The notes under the pieces: model-generated
The model's database searches: none
What the model was told of the DNA's origin: nothing
The model's input: the letters and a program-made list of their open reading frames with translations, nothing else
From: JOPF136 sp963773835
GTDB lineage: Bacteria > Acidobacteriota > Terriglobia > Acidiferrales > UBA7541
NCBI GenBank assembly: GCA_963773835.1
Contig: CAVZCQ010000003.1
Span: forward strand, 372,001-436,000
Length of the DNA stretch: 64,000 nt
Direction of reading: 5' to 3'
In this document: positions 52,286-61,320 of the stretch, in pieces
Position numbering within the stretch: the first letter of the stretch is position 1
How the letters are laid out: every line of letters begins with the position of its first letter
Translations under genes and position numbers: made by a program

Positions 52286-53320
52286 CTATCGTGGCCCTGG
52301 TTTTTTTCGCAGCGATGGGGCGCCGGACTCGCTCTCTTTCTGCTGCTGCGGGGTGAGCGGGGCTAACTCCGCACTGCCCAGGACCCATTTCAGGCCTTCT
52401 TGCTCGGTGATTACCACGATCATCTGTCGTGCGCCGGGGGGCGTTATGGCCTGAAACGCGGCGCGCAGCAACTCGAGCCCATCGTCGATTTTGATTTTCT
52501 GGCTTTCGCCGCGGAGCAGCAAATCAGCGGCGCGTCCCATTCCCGGATCCGCCTCACGGAGGGGGGCGAGCCGGCTGTCGTTCGCTTTCAACAGCTCCAG
52601 AATCGGCGGCTCTCCCGGATCGTGCGGCGGGTAGCTCGATTCCATCAGCGTTTTGGGCTGTCCCCTGTCCGGCGGGTAGAGCTGCACGTATTCGGGGCGA
52701 TGGACGGCGGTGCGGTAGAAATCGCCGCGCAGCAGTTCCTGCTCCGCGCGGTACCGCAGGCTCCATACTTCCGGCCCGTAATTCGGCGCGTAATCCGCCA
52801 GCACCACCTCTGCGAACACCTCCTGCGGCTGCAGGTGCAGCGGCCCATGAAGCAGCGCTGCGGCATTGCGAAGGGGTTCCAGGAATCCCAGCCCGATGTT
52901 CTCGATGTCGGTGGCCGGCATGGCATAGTTCTGGGAGGAGATACCGCGGTTGGCATGCGCACTGCGGCGGAGTTCCACGTCGAGGCGGAGAGGTGGGCGG
53001 TCCGAATCCGGCCACACCCATTCCGCGGGGCCGAGGAGAACGGCAACGCGCAAACCGCCGAGCGGAACGATCAGGGGAGGGAGTGTTCCCGGCTCGAGCT
53101 GCGACTGCGCCGTGGCTATTGCGATCCCGTCTCTCGCCACCAGCACAGCCACGCGGCCTGCTGCCAGGTTGGCGACGACTTCGTCAGCCGTCTGTTGGGC
53201 AGGGCGCGCTGACGGATTGAGCGAAGCCGCGAAGGCTGCTAGGGCCAGCAGCGCGGCCAAAGCCGCACAGCCAGCCACACGCAGGACAGACATCATCCGG
53301 TGATGGGATTTCGCCGCCAT
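52286..53320 (-). CDS. Secreted or anchored protein of unknown function
   Basis: I start at the ATG at 53320 (MAAKSHHRMMSVLRVAGCAA), which gives 344 residues with a hydrophobic N-terminal segment (AALAALLALAAFAASLNP); the frame stays open to 54019 but that part overlaps the Clp-N gene. The body has ADEVVANLAAGRVAVLVARD, LGFLEPLRNAAALLHGPLHL, EPPILELLKANDSRLAPLRE and RQMIVVITEQEGLKWVLGSA. No known domain is apparent. It follows the Clp-N/SnoaL gene on the same strand. Confidence 0.65.
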   Translation of the reverse strand: MAAKSHHRMMSVLRVAGCAALAALLALAAFAASLNPSARPAQQTADEVVANLAAGRVAVLVARDGIAIATAQSQLEPGTLPPLIVPLGGLRVAVLLGPAEWVWPDSDRPPLRLDVELRRSAHANRGISSQNYAMPATDIENIGLGFLEPLRNAAALLHGPLHLQPQEVFAEVVLADYAPNYGPEVWSLRYRAEQELLRGDFYRTAVHRPEYVQLYPPDRGQPKTLMESSYPPHDPGEPPILELLKANDSRLAPLREADPGMGRAADLLLRGESQKIKIDDGLELLRAAFQAITPPGARQMIVVITEQEGLKWVLGSAELAPLTPQQQKESESGAPSLRKKPGPR

Positions 53321-53412
53321 ATGTCCACGAGTAGAATGACACGGGTCGCCCCGGGCCCGCCACGGCTCGACGGGCGAGCAGTGGGAGGTGCGAATCAGCC
53401 AGCTCGGGAGGT

Positions 53413-54273
53413 TCAGCGTGCGGGGGGATCGAGAGGCTCGCTCGGATCCGTGCCGGCAGGACGGACCTCGGTCAACTGGGCGGCTGCAATCCACCACTGG
53501 CCGTCGCGCTCGCGCATCACGAGCATGGAGCGGACCCGGCGCGGGGCCTGGCCGGGGACGGCATCGGCGAAGGCCCAATCGATGGGCACCACCGCGACTT
53601 TCTCTTGCAGGAAGTGAGCTCCGGAAGGAGTGATCTCGAGGGTGTTCAAATCCATGCCGCCGTCGCGCACCCGGGAGCAGTATTCGGTGATCGCCGCGGT
53701 GCCGTGATGCTGCGCGCCCCGCTCGTCGATGAGCATGGCATCGTCTTCGAAGAATGAAGAAAAGGATTTGAACTCGCCCCTGACCCAGGACTGAAAGAAA
53801 TCCTCGAGCGCGGCTTGCAGGGGCCGCTCTCGCTGAGCGCTGGCACCCCGTTCCAGTTCCTGGCGCAATTGTGCCGCTTTGACGCCGGAATCGCGCAGGA
53901 TCCCGGCGGCAGCGGACTCCTGCTCGGAGAGCAGAGCGAGCAGCAGGTGAGCTGTGCCGATGTTCGGGTCGTGGAAGCGGTCGGCTTCCGCTACGGCATT
54001 CTTCAAAATCCGGTGGCACTCGGCGGAAAGGTGCAATTCGGTGGTGTCGGCACTCTTCTTGCGGCCGGGCGCGGAGATGCGCTCCTCGAGCTTGCGCCGG
54101 ATTTCATCCACGCTGGCGCCGCGCCTTTGGAGGAAGGACGAAAGAGGTTTGTCCTCCCGCAGGATTCCCAGCAGCAGGTGTTCGGTCTCGATGAAGCTGT
54201 TCAAATAGTGCGTGGCTTCGTAGCGCGCAAAGAAAATCGAGCGGCGCGATTGTTCCGTGAGTCTCTCGAACAC
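53413..54273 (-). CDS. Clp N-domain fused to a SnoaL/DUF4440-like domain
   Basis: The 286-residue product (GTG start) begins with two Clp-N repeats: MFERLTEQSRRSIFFARYEA, FIETEHLLLGILREDKPLSS and ECHRILKNAVAEADRF, then GTAHLLLALLSEQESAAAGI. No ATPase domain follows. Instead residues ~150-280 form a cone-like SnoaL/NTF2 fold (LEDFFQSWVRGEFKSFSSFF, MLVMRERDGQWWIAAAQLTE). The Clp-N part may bind a protein ligand and the NTF2-like part a small molecule. The pairing is unusual. Confidence 0.8.
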   Translation of the reverse strand: MFERLTEQSRRSIFFARYEATHYLNSFIETEHLLLGILREDKPLSSFLQRRGASVDEIRRKLEERISAPGRKKSADTTELHLSAECHRILKNAVAEADRFHDPNIGTAHLLLALLSEQESAAAGILRDSGVKAAQLRQELERGASAQRERPLQAALEDFFQSWVRGEFKSFSSFFEDDAMLIDERGAQHHGTAAITEYCSRVRDGGMDLNTLEITPSGAHFLQEKVAVVPIDWAFADAVPGQAPRRVRSMLVMRERDGQWWIAAAQLTEVRPAGTDPSEPLDPPAR

Positions 54274-54446
54274 GTCCGGCCCACCCTATCCGACACGAGG
54301 TATCGAAAAAGGCAGAGTACGCCCGCGAGGCCTGGTTGTCCATCCGGCCGCGACGTCCCTTCCGGAGGAGCGCGCCCGCTCGACGCCGCCTTGCGGTAGA
54401 ATGTTCGTTTGCGGGAGCGGAGTCTGCTTATCGAGGGAACCTGGTG

Positions 54447-54986
54447 ATGTTTGGCGGCGGGCTGAGAAAACCGAAGAGCGTGCGGGTAGGCGGGAAGCGG
54501 CTGAGCGAGATCCTGGAAGCCCACGAGCGGTTTGCCCGCGCGGCGGAGGGCGGAGCGAGGGCGGAACTGGCCGGGGCGAACTTGGCCCGCGTGGACCTTT
54601 CCGGCGCGGTGCTGACACATGCGAATCTGGCGGGAGCACGGCTGGACGGTGCGTCGCTGCGCGAAGCAAAACTCGCCTCCGCCGATTTTTCCCGGGCGCG
54701 GTTGCAGAGAGCGGATCTGCGCACGTGCGATGCCACCGGGGCCAATTTTTCCGGGGCGGATTTGACGGGGGCAGACCTATCCGGGGCGGAGCTGTTTCGC
54801 GCGGATTTCAGCGGCGGTGTGATGCGGCAGGCCAGGGTGCGAGCAGCAAATTTCCGGCAGGCGATCCTGCGCAATGCGGACCTTAGCGGAGCAGATTTGA
54901 ACATCGCCAGCCTGCGGCAGACGGATCTCGAGGGCGCGAAGCTGGACGGGGCCGATCTGCAGACTTCTATAATCCGCAAAGTGTGA
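54447..54986 (+). CDS. Pentapeptide-repeat protein
   Basis: The ATG at 54447 gives 179 residues. After an N-terminal region (FGGGLRKPKSVRVGGKRLSE, ILEAHERFARAAEGG) comes a regular A(D/N)LXX pattern: LAGANLARVDLSGAVLTHAN, FSGADLTGADLSGAELFRAD and LRNADLSGADLNIASLRQTD. About 25 repeats form a right-handed quadrilateral beta-helix. Some relatives mimic DNA and bind gyrase, but no link is visible here. It is transcribed divergently from the Clp-N gene. Confidence 0.9.
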   Translation: MFGGGLRKPKSVRVGGKRLSEILEAHERFARAAEGGARAELAGANLARVDLSGAVLTHANLAGARLDGASLREAKLASADFSRARLQRADLRTCDATGANFSGADLTGADLSGAELFRADFSGGVMRQARVRAANFRQAILRNADLSGADLNIASLRQTDLEGAKLDGADLQTSIIRKV

Positions 54987-55134
54987 GCGGCTGTCGCGCT
55001 GCTCCACGGCTCCCCGAGAAAAAACCTGACACGGATTTCGCGGAAACCCGGAGGCCGCGAAGAAGGTCACGGCCGAGTTGGCGAGCCTCGAAGAAAAGCC
55101 GCAGGGCTGGGCGCCCTCGTTACAGCTCGCGGGG

Positions 55135-56613
55135 TCAGTTGATGGGGAGTTTGGCGGAGTCTTCGCCGCCGGGAAGGCTGGGCGCAGCGCCACGCGCCGC
55201 GGGGCCTCGCCGGCGCACTTCGATTCCCAGGCGCTTGATCTTCTGGTTCAGCGTAGAGAGCGGCACCTGAAAGCGCTCGGCGGCCTCCGTCTGGTTCCAG
55301 TTGGTGAGTTCAAGCATGTCCATGATGATGCGCCGCTCGATGTCTTCCATGATGGTGAAGAGGGTTTTGCCCGGGGAGGCGCCGTCCTCGGCGGGCAAGA
55401 ACTCGGAGAGCTGGAGGCGGACGCCCTTGACGATTTCGCGGGTGCGGATGGGCTCGGGGAGCAGGTCCACGTCCATCACTTCCTGGGTGGAGAGCACCAC
55501 GGCGCGGTTCACCGCGTTTTCCAGCTCGCGCACGTTGCCCGGCCAGCCGTAATCGAGCAGCATCTTCATGGCGTTGGTGCTGAATCGCCGCGCGCCCTTG
55601 TTGTTCTCGGCGCAGTAGCGCGCCAGGAACGTCTCCACCAGGCCGTGGACGTCCTCGCGGCGGTCGCGCAGAGGCGGCAGGTGAATGTTGATGACATTGA
55701 GGCGATGGAACAGGTCCTCGCGGAAGCGTCCCTCGCGGACGAGCTGCATCAGGTCGAGGTTGGAAGCGGCGAGGATGCGCACGTCCACCTTGATCACTTC
55801 CGTGCCGCCCAGGCGCATGAACTCGCGCTCCTGAATCACGCGCAGCAGCTTGGCCTGAGTCTCCGGGCCCACGGTCGAGATTTCGTCCAGGAAGATGGTG
55901 CCCTGGTCGGCGATTTCAAAGAGGCCCTTTTTCGAGGCGACGGCGCTGGTGAACGCGCCCTTGACGTGGCCGAAGAGCTGCGATTCCAGCAGGTCCACGG
56001 GAATGGAGCCGGAATTGACGGGCACGAAGGGCTTATCGGCGCGCGGCGAAGCCAGATGGATGGCCTTGGCGATGAGTTCCTTGCCGGTGCCGCTTTCGCC
56101 GCTGATGAGGACGGTGGAGCGGGAGGGCGCCACCTGAGAGACGAGGTCGAGAACGGCGAGCATGCGTTCGCTGCGGCCCACGATATTGGGAAAGTTGTAG
56201 CGCTCCTTGAAGGCGCGCTTGAGCTGGACGTTTTCCTCGCGCAGGCGCCGGCCCTCGACCGCCTGGGCGACCTGGGCCAGCAGCTCGTCGTTCGACCACG
56301 GCTTGGTGATGTAATCGAGAGCGCCGTTCTTGAAAGCGGCGCGGGCCATGTCGATGGAGCCGTAGGCGGTGATCATGATGACCACGAGATGGGGATCGCG
56401 CTGGCGCAGCTCGCGGAGCAGCTCGATGCCGTTGCGGTCCGGGAGGCTCACGTCGAGCAGGAGCAGGTCGTAGGGCCGGGCCTCAAGGCGCTCGAATGCT
56501 TCGCGGGCCGTTCCGGCGGGGTCCACTTCGTAGCCCTCGGTGGAGAGAAGGAGCTCGAGACCTTCGCGAATTTCGGTCTCGTCGTCCACCACGAGGATGC
56601 TGGGTTTAGACAT
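55135..56613 (-). CDS. NtrC-type sigma54 response regulator with GAFTSA loop
   Basis: The 492-residue product has a receiver domain (ILVVDDETEI, phosphoacceptor Asp54 in LLLLDVSLPD, Lys104). The AAA+ domain follows with Walker A GESGTGKE (172-179), Walker B FLDE (241-244) and RLNVINIHLPPLRDRREDV. A C-terminal Fis-type HTH is at NWNQTEAAERFQVPLSTLNQ. The sigma54-contact loop reads GAFTSA (219-224) instead of GAFTGA. It overlaps the kinase gene by eight bases, so the two form a pair. Confidence 0.93.
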   Translation of the reverse strand: MSKPSILVVDDETEIREGLELLLSTEGYEVDPAGTAREAFERLEARPYDLLLLDVSLPDRNGIELLRELRQRDPHLVVIMITAYGSIDMARAAFKNGALDYITKPWSNDELLAQVAQAVEGRRLREENVQLKRAFKERYNFPNIVGRSERMLAVLDLVSQVAPSRSTVLISGESGTGKELIAKAIHLASPRADKPFVPVNSGSIPVDLLESQLFGHVKGAFTSAVASKKGLFEIADQGTIFLDEISTVGPETQAKLLRVIQEREFMRLGGTEVIKVDVRILAASNLDLMQLVREGRFREDLFHRLNVINIHLPPLRDRREDVHGLVETFLARYCAENNKGARRFSTNAMKMLLDYGWPGNVRELENAVNRAVVLSTQEVMDVDLLPEPIRTREIVKGVRLQLSEFLPAEDGASPGKTLFTIMEDIERRIIMDMLELTNWNQTEAAERFQVPLSTLNQKIKRLGIEVRRRGPAARGAAPSLPGGEDSAKLPIN

Positions 56614-59419
56614 GGACGGACTTGGCGGCGGAAGGGAACTCCAGATGGAACGAGGTGCCCTTGCCGGGAGTGCTGCGGACGTCGATGCGACCCTTGTGCT
56701 CCTGCACGATGCCGTAGCTCACGGAGAGGCCCAGGCCGGTGCCGCGGCCGGTGGCCTTGGTGGTGAAGAAGGGGTCAAAGATACGGCGCAGATTCTCGCC
56801 GGGGATGCCCACGCCCGTGTCTGTGACTTCCACCTCGACGGAGCCGTTCTGGCTGGAGGTGCGGACCTCGAGCATGCCGCCGGAAGGCATGGCATCGCGG
56901 GCATTCAGGAAGAGATTGAGAAAGACCTGCTGGAGCCGGTTCCCCGAGCCGTTAACGGGAGGGAGGCGGTCTTCGAGTGCTTTGATGACGGTCACCTGGG
57001 CCGCGCGGAAGGGGTGGGACACGAGCGAGAGGGTTTCCTCGATCACCTCGTTGAGGTTGACGGCGCTGAATTCGGCAGCGCCCGTTCGGGAAAAGTTGAG
57101 CAGGTTGTTTACGATCTCGCTGGCGCGGAAGGTCTGCTTCACAATCTTTTCGATGATCTTTTGCCGGGAATCGTCGCCGGGAAGCTGGCGGGCCAGCATC
57201 TGGATGTAGTTGGAGATGACGGCGAGGGGCGTATTGACCTCGTGAGCGACGCCGGCGGCGAGCAGGCCGAGCGAGGTGAGTTTTTCGGTCTGCAGGAGCT
57301 GCTGCTCAAGCTGGATGCGCTCGGTGATGTCGTCCATGAGGACGAGACGGCCGAGTTGGGCGCCGTTCTTGTCTTCCAGCGGAGTAACCGAGACGTTGAC
57401 GACCAGGCCGTGCCCGGCGCGGTTGATCAGGGGGAACTTGTAAATCTCGCCGCCATGACCATTGCCGGCACGAGCTTCGAGTTCTGCCACCAAATCCGAG
57501 GGCAGTAGCGTTTCCACGCTGCGGCCGAAGGCTTCCGCGCGGGGGATGCCGGTGAGCTTTTCCAGTTGCGGGTTCCAGGAATCGACGCGGCCGGCCAGGT
57601 CCAGCGCCATGACGCCGACGTTAAGCGAACCCACGATGTTTTCGCTGAAATCCTTGAGCCGCTCGACTTGTTCGGCCTTCAGCTCCAGCGACTGATAGAG
57701 CCGCGAATTCTGTACGGCGATGCCGACGTAGCCGGCGATGCTTTCGAGCAACTCGACGTCGTCGCTGGTGAGGAAGTCGCCGTCCACGGTCTTGCCGACG
57801 GCGAGGACGGCCACGACCTCGTCCCGCACGCGGCAGGGCAGGAAGTAGTTCAGGTCCAGGCGTTCGAGCGACGCGCGCACGCTTTCGTCCTCGATCTGCG
57901 CCGCGCGGCCGGTTTCGAAGAACACGTAGTTGCGTCCGGGGGCGAACGCGTCTCCCTCCAGGAAACTCAGGTCGGCCGCGGCCGCGGGATCGATGCCCAT
58001 GGAGCGCACCAGCCGCAGCCGCCCGGCCGGGCCGGCATCGCGGAGGAACAGGGCCAGCCGGTCCACGAGGAAGGTCTGCGAGATGCGGTCCAGCACGGAT
58101 TCCAACATGGGCTCGAGGCGCACTTCGCGCGTGAGCGTGCTGCCGAATTCGATCAGGGTGCGGCGGTAATCCAGCCGGTCGCGATAGAAGAAGCGGTCCA
58201 GGCGGGTCTGCACCATCTCGCGCATGGGCTGGAACAGAAAAGCGGCGAGCAGGACGGCGAGGATGTTGACCATGCTGCTGTTGGGCACGAAGAGGTGGGA
58301 GAGCTCGCCGACGAGCGCGATGACCACGAAGTACACCACCACAACGCCGACGGTCGCCACGGTGTAGGCCAGGCCGCGCTTGAATATGATGTCCACGTCC
58401 ATCAGGCGGTAGCGAATGATGGCGTAGCCGAAGCAGAGCGGGAGCAGGCCCAGGGAGATTACGGAAAGTTTCATCCACGCGGAGGGCACGGCGCCGGCGA
58501 AGTACGGCAGGATGTAAATCAGGAGGAAGGGCAGCACGCCCGCGGCGGTTCCGCCGGCCACCCATTTGAGTTGCTGGCGGAGGACGCCGCTCGGAGCGCG
58601 CCAGAAGCTGACGAAGAACAGCCCCGCGGCGATCACGAAATAGGCGCCGAGCAGGAGCATGTCGAGCCTGTCGAGAGTGAGTTGGGCGTCGAGCGAGGGC
58701 ACGAATCCGGCGGTATGCGTGGCCAAGGCCACGCGCACCAGAAGCGACACGGCCGGGATTCCGTAAACCGCGAGAAGCGCCGGCTTCACGTTCCGGTGAC
58801 GCTCGGGAAACCACAGCGCAAAGTGAACCAACAGGGCGGGCTGCAGCAAGGTCGCCACTACGTTTGCCCAGTAGATTTCTTTGTCAAAAGGGTTCAGCTT
58901 TCCCGTGTAATGGAAGGAGTAAAGCATGAACGACACCAAGCAGAATAAGTAGAAGTGCACGGCGCGCGGCGCGGTGGACCTTCGTGCCAGGATGAAGAGT
59001 CCGATAAACAAATAGAGCAGGCCCACCACCCGCAGATAATTCTCCAGCGAGTTGGAGCGGTTGGCGGGCTCCAGCACAAAGGAAACCTCGAACTGGCGGC
59101 CGACGCGCACCAACTGGTACTTGGCCTCGTTCCACGTGCCGATCGCCCAGATTCGGCGCGTCACCTGAAGGGCGCTCGTGATCGGCGCTCCGCCAATTCC
59201 CGTCAGGATGTCGCCGGGAAGGATTCCGGCACGCGCGGCCGGCGAATTCTGGGTCACCCAGCGAGCCGTGACTCCAGAGGGCTCGTCGGCCCAGCTTACG
59301 CCATCGTCGGGGCTGACAAATGTAGTGCGCTGGCGGAAGTTAACCCAGGCAAAGCAGAGGGCAACCGCGGTGACCACGGCGAGAATTACAGCACCCGGTC
59401 GCATGCGAAGGCCAGACAT
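56606..59419 (-). CDS. Sensor histidine kinase with PDZ, GAF and PAS domains
   Basis: The 937-residue product has an N-terminal helix (8-26), a periplasmic PDZ domain (about 40-118, NSPAARAGILPGDILTGIGG) and about eight helices (128-400). A GAF domain follows at 430-575, then PAS at 590-700. The HisKA domain contains GVAHEVNTPLAV (His726). A HATPase domain has FLNLFLNARDAMPSGG, VEVTDTGVGIP and GRGTGLGLSVSYGIV. The PDZ in front of a multi-helix sensor suggests sensing of peptide C-termini. It is encoded upstream of its response regulator. Confidence 0.93.
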   Translation of the reverse strand: MSGLRMRPGAVILAVVTAVALCFAWVNFRQRTTFVSPDDGVSWADEPSGVTARWVTQNSPAARAGILPGDILTGIGGAPITSALQVTRRIWAIGTWNEAKYQLVRVGRQFEVSFVLEPANRSNSLENYLRVVGLLYLFIGLFILARRSTAPRAVHFYLFCLVSFMLYSFHYTGKLNPFDKEIYWANVVATLLQPALLVHFALWFPERHRNVKPALLAVYGIPAVSLLVRVALATHTAGFVPSLDAQLTLDRLDMLLLGAYFVIAAGLFFVSFWRAPSGVLRQQLKWVAGGTAAGVLPFLLIYILPYFAGAVPSAWMKLSVISLGLLPLCFGYAIIRYRLMDVDIIFKRGLAYTVATVGVVVVYFVVIALVGELSHLFVPNSSMVNILAVLLAAFLFQPMREMVQTRLDRFFYRDRLDYRRTLIEFGSTLTREVRLEPMLESVLDRISQTFLVDRLALFLRDAGPAGRLRLVRSMGIDPAAAADLSFLEGDAFAPGRNYVFFETGRAAQIEDESVRASLERLDLNYFLPCRVRDEVVAVLAVGKTVDGDFLTSDDVELLESIAGYVGIAVQNSRLYQSLELKAEQVERLKDFSENIVGSLNVGVMALDLAGRVDSWNPQLEKLTGIPRAEAFGRSVETLLPSDLVAELEARAGNGHGGEIYKFPLINRAGHGLVVNVSVTPLEDKNGAQLGRLVLMDDITERIQLEQQLLQTEKLTSLGLLAAGVAHEVNTPLAVISNYIQMLARQLPGDDSRQKIIEKIVKQTFRASEIVNNLLNFSRTGAAEFSAVNLNEVIEETLSLVSHPFRAAQVTVIKALEDRLPPVNGSGNRLQQVFLNLFLNARDAMPSGGMLEVRTSSQNGSVEVEVTDTGVGIPGENLRRIFDPFFTTKATGRGTGLGLSVSYGIVQEHKGRIDVRSTPGKGTSFHLEFPSAAKSVHV

Positions 59420-59609
59420 CCGATTACCCTATCCGGTCAAACACACCCAAACGCAGAGAAATCCGAGCACGTAGATGACCAGGAGCTATGATTACTCATC
59501 ACCGCTAACCTCTTGCATAGAAACACATTACAGTATCACAGAGAGGTAAACGAGGTATCAGTTTCCGTTTTTTGAAGCTCTCTGTGAATCTATGTAAGCT
59601 ACTGGGATT

Positions 59610-61304
59610 CTAGAACTGGAAGCTAAGACCACCCCGCAATATTCGTGGCGCCGGCGTTAGGCCTAGCCGTCCCTCGGCGGCAGTTCGATATACCGTTCCC
59701 TCTCCCAATACGTTGAGGAGATCGGCGACGGCTTCGAGCTTTCCGCCGCAAATGACGACGGGAAGCGCCTGGCGGAAGCTGACATTCAGAAAGGGATCAG
59801 TGTCAAAAAGGAACTCGCCGTAAGGGTCCTGGCGGGAAGCCTCCATGCCATTCACCCATTTATAGCCAGCGGTAAATCGCGTCCCAGTCTTGCGGACGCG
59901 GCCGCCGAGGGTGAACGCCACGCTGTTGCGGTTGCGTTGCTTGAGCAGGGTTCGCACGGCGGCGCCATCGAGGAGATCGTCGGCGCTGAGGGCGCCGGAC
60001 CAGGCATAAATCACGGCAGCCTCGAAAGCGTCGTTGAGCTTCTGGCGGTAGGCGGCGCGGGCGCCGTAAGTGGAAACCCCGCCGCCATCGATGGCGTGGG
60101 CAATCGGCAGCGCGTCCAGCGGCGCGACATCACCACCGGAAACGGATGTGGCGAAGACAGGCACATGAGAGGACTGGTCGCGGAATCCAGCGACGGAAAG
60201 CTCGCCGTTCTTCACAATGCGATGCTCGATCCGGAGTTCTTCGTGCCAGCCGTTCCCGATCATCGGGCTGCCGCCGCGGAACATCACGGCAGGAAACAGG
60301 CCCAGTTGGCTCGTCGCGGAGTCCGGATCACCGGCGGGGCCGAAGAACTGTCCGCGGGCCGGGAGCGAACCGGCAGAGACGGTGGCCGTCCATCCATGCG
60401 CCAATTGCAGGGTCATATCGGCGCGCGGATGAAGAGCGGAGGAGGAATCACGAAAGCTGATCCATACATATTCGGCGGCATAGTGAATCGTCACGCGGCC
60501 ACCGAGGTGGAGACTGCCGGCCTGCTCGCTGCGCATGGTGCGGAGCATCTGACCCTGCTGGCCGAGGCGGAATTGCTGGACCGCGACGGTGGTGCGGGGA
60601 GCGTCTGCGGAGGAACCGAAGGGCGCCCAGGTGGTGGCGAGGCCGGCGGTGCCCGCGGCGTCGTAGCTGAACTGTCCGGCCAGCAGGAGATTTCCATACA
60701 TGCCGATGGGCTGGTCGTAAGCGAAGGCACTCTGCGTAAGGGAGCTGACCACTCCGGGCTCGGTACCGCCGGAGGTCAATTCCACTCTGGCCCGCGGGGA
60801 CTTCCGGTGCGAGCCGGCATCGGCCGTCGCGGCGTCATCGCCGCTGTCGCGCCAGCGCAGGACGGGGCGCGTGTCCACGGAACTGCGCAGCACCCAATCC
60901 CAGTCGTCCGGGGCGCTTCCGGCCTTGGAGGGCTTCCGCATCTGCGCAACGGAGGAAAAGACGGAATCGAGTTCCAGCTTCAACACGGTTGTGGCATTTG
61001 CGCTGACGACCACGTTGCGGGAGAGGGCGGGGAGGAAACCGGCAAGAGTGACGCGGATCGTGTAGGCGCCTACGGGCAGCTTGTCGAGCAGGAATCGCCC
61101 GGCCTGGTTGGTGCGCGCGCGAATCGCATTCGGCCCGCTGGGCCCTTCGGCCGCGACCCATACGGTCGCGCCCATCTGGGGCTGACCGTCGAAATCGAGC
61201 ACCACGCCCGCCAGACGCCCGTTTTTCGTCTGGCCGGCCGCAGGCGCCACGGAGAGCAGTGCTGCCAGCACCACCCATCCCAGCGTTCTGGCTTGCCTGA
61301 TCAC
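59610..61304 (-). CDS. Outer-membrane beta-barrel with N-terminal carboxypeptidase-regulatory domain
   Basis: The 564-residue product has a signal peptide (LGWVVLAALLSVAPAAGQ). A CarboxypepD_reg-like beta-sandwich follows (GRLAGVVLDFDGQPQMGATV, FLLDKLPVGAYTIRVTLAGF) and then a long barrel-like region of alternating aromatic/polar strands. It ends in the C-terminal Phe motif (RILRGGLSFQF), typical of BAM-inserted barrels. No plug domain is evident, so it is smaller than classical TonB receptors. It follows the GWxTD gene and may work with it. Confidence 0.8.
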   Translation of the reverse strand: MIRQARTLGWVVLAALLSVAPAAGQTKNGRLAGVVLDFDGQPQMGATVWVAAEGPSGPNAIRARTNQAGRFLLDKLPVGAYTIRVTLAGFLPALSRNVVVSANATTVLKLELDSVFSSVAQMRKPSKAGSAPDDWDWVLRSSVDTRPVLRWRDSGDDAATADAGSHRKSPRARVELTSGGTEPGVVSSLTQSAFAYDQPIGMYGNLLLAGQFSYDAAGTAGLATTWAPFGSSADAPRTTVAVQQFRLGQQGQMLRTMRSEQAGSLHLGGRVTIHYAAEYVWISFRDSSSALHPRADMTLQLAHGWTATVSAGSLPARGQFFGPAGDPDSATSQLGLFPAVMFRGGSPMIGNGWHEELRIEHRIVKNGELSVAGFRDQSSHVPVFATSVSGGDVAPLDALPIAHAIDGGGVSTYGARAAYRQKLNDAFEAAVIYAWSGALSADDLLDGAAVRTLLKQRNRNSVAFTLGGRVRKTGTRFTAGYKWVNGMEASRQDPYGEFLFDTDPFLNVSFRQALPVVICGGKLEAVADLLNVLGEGTVYRTAAEGRLGLTPAPRILRGGLSFQF

Positions 61305-61320
61305 GGCATCCTCCTCCCGC

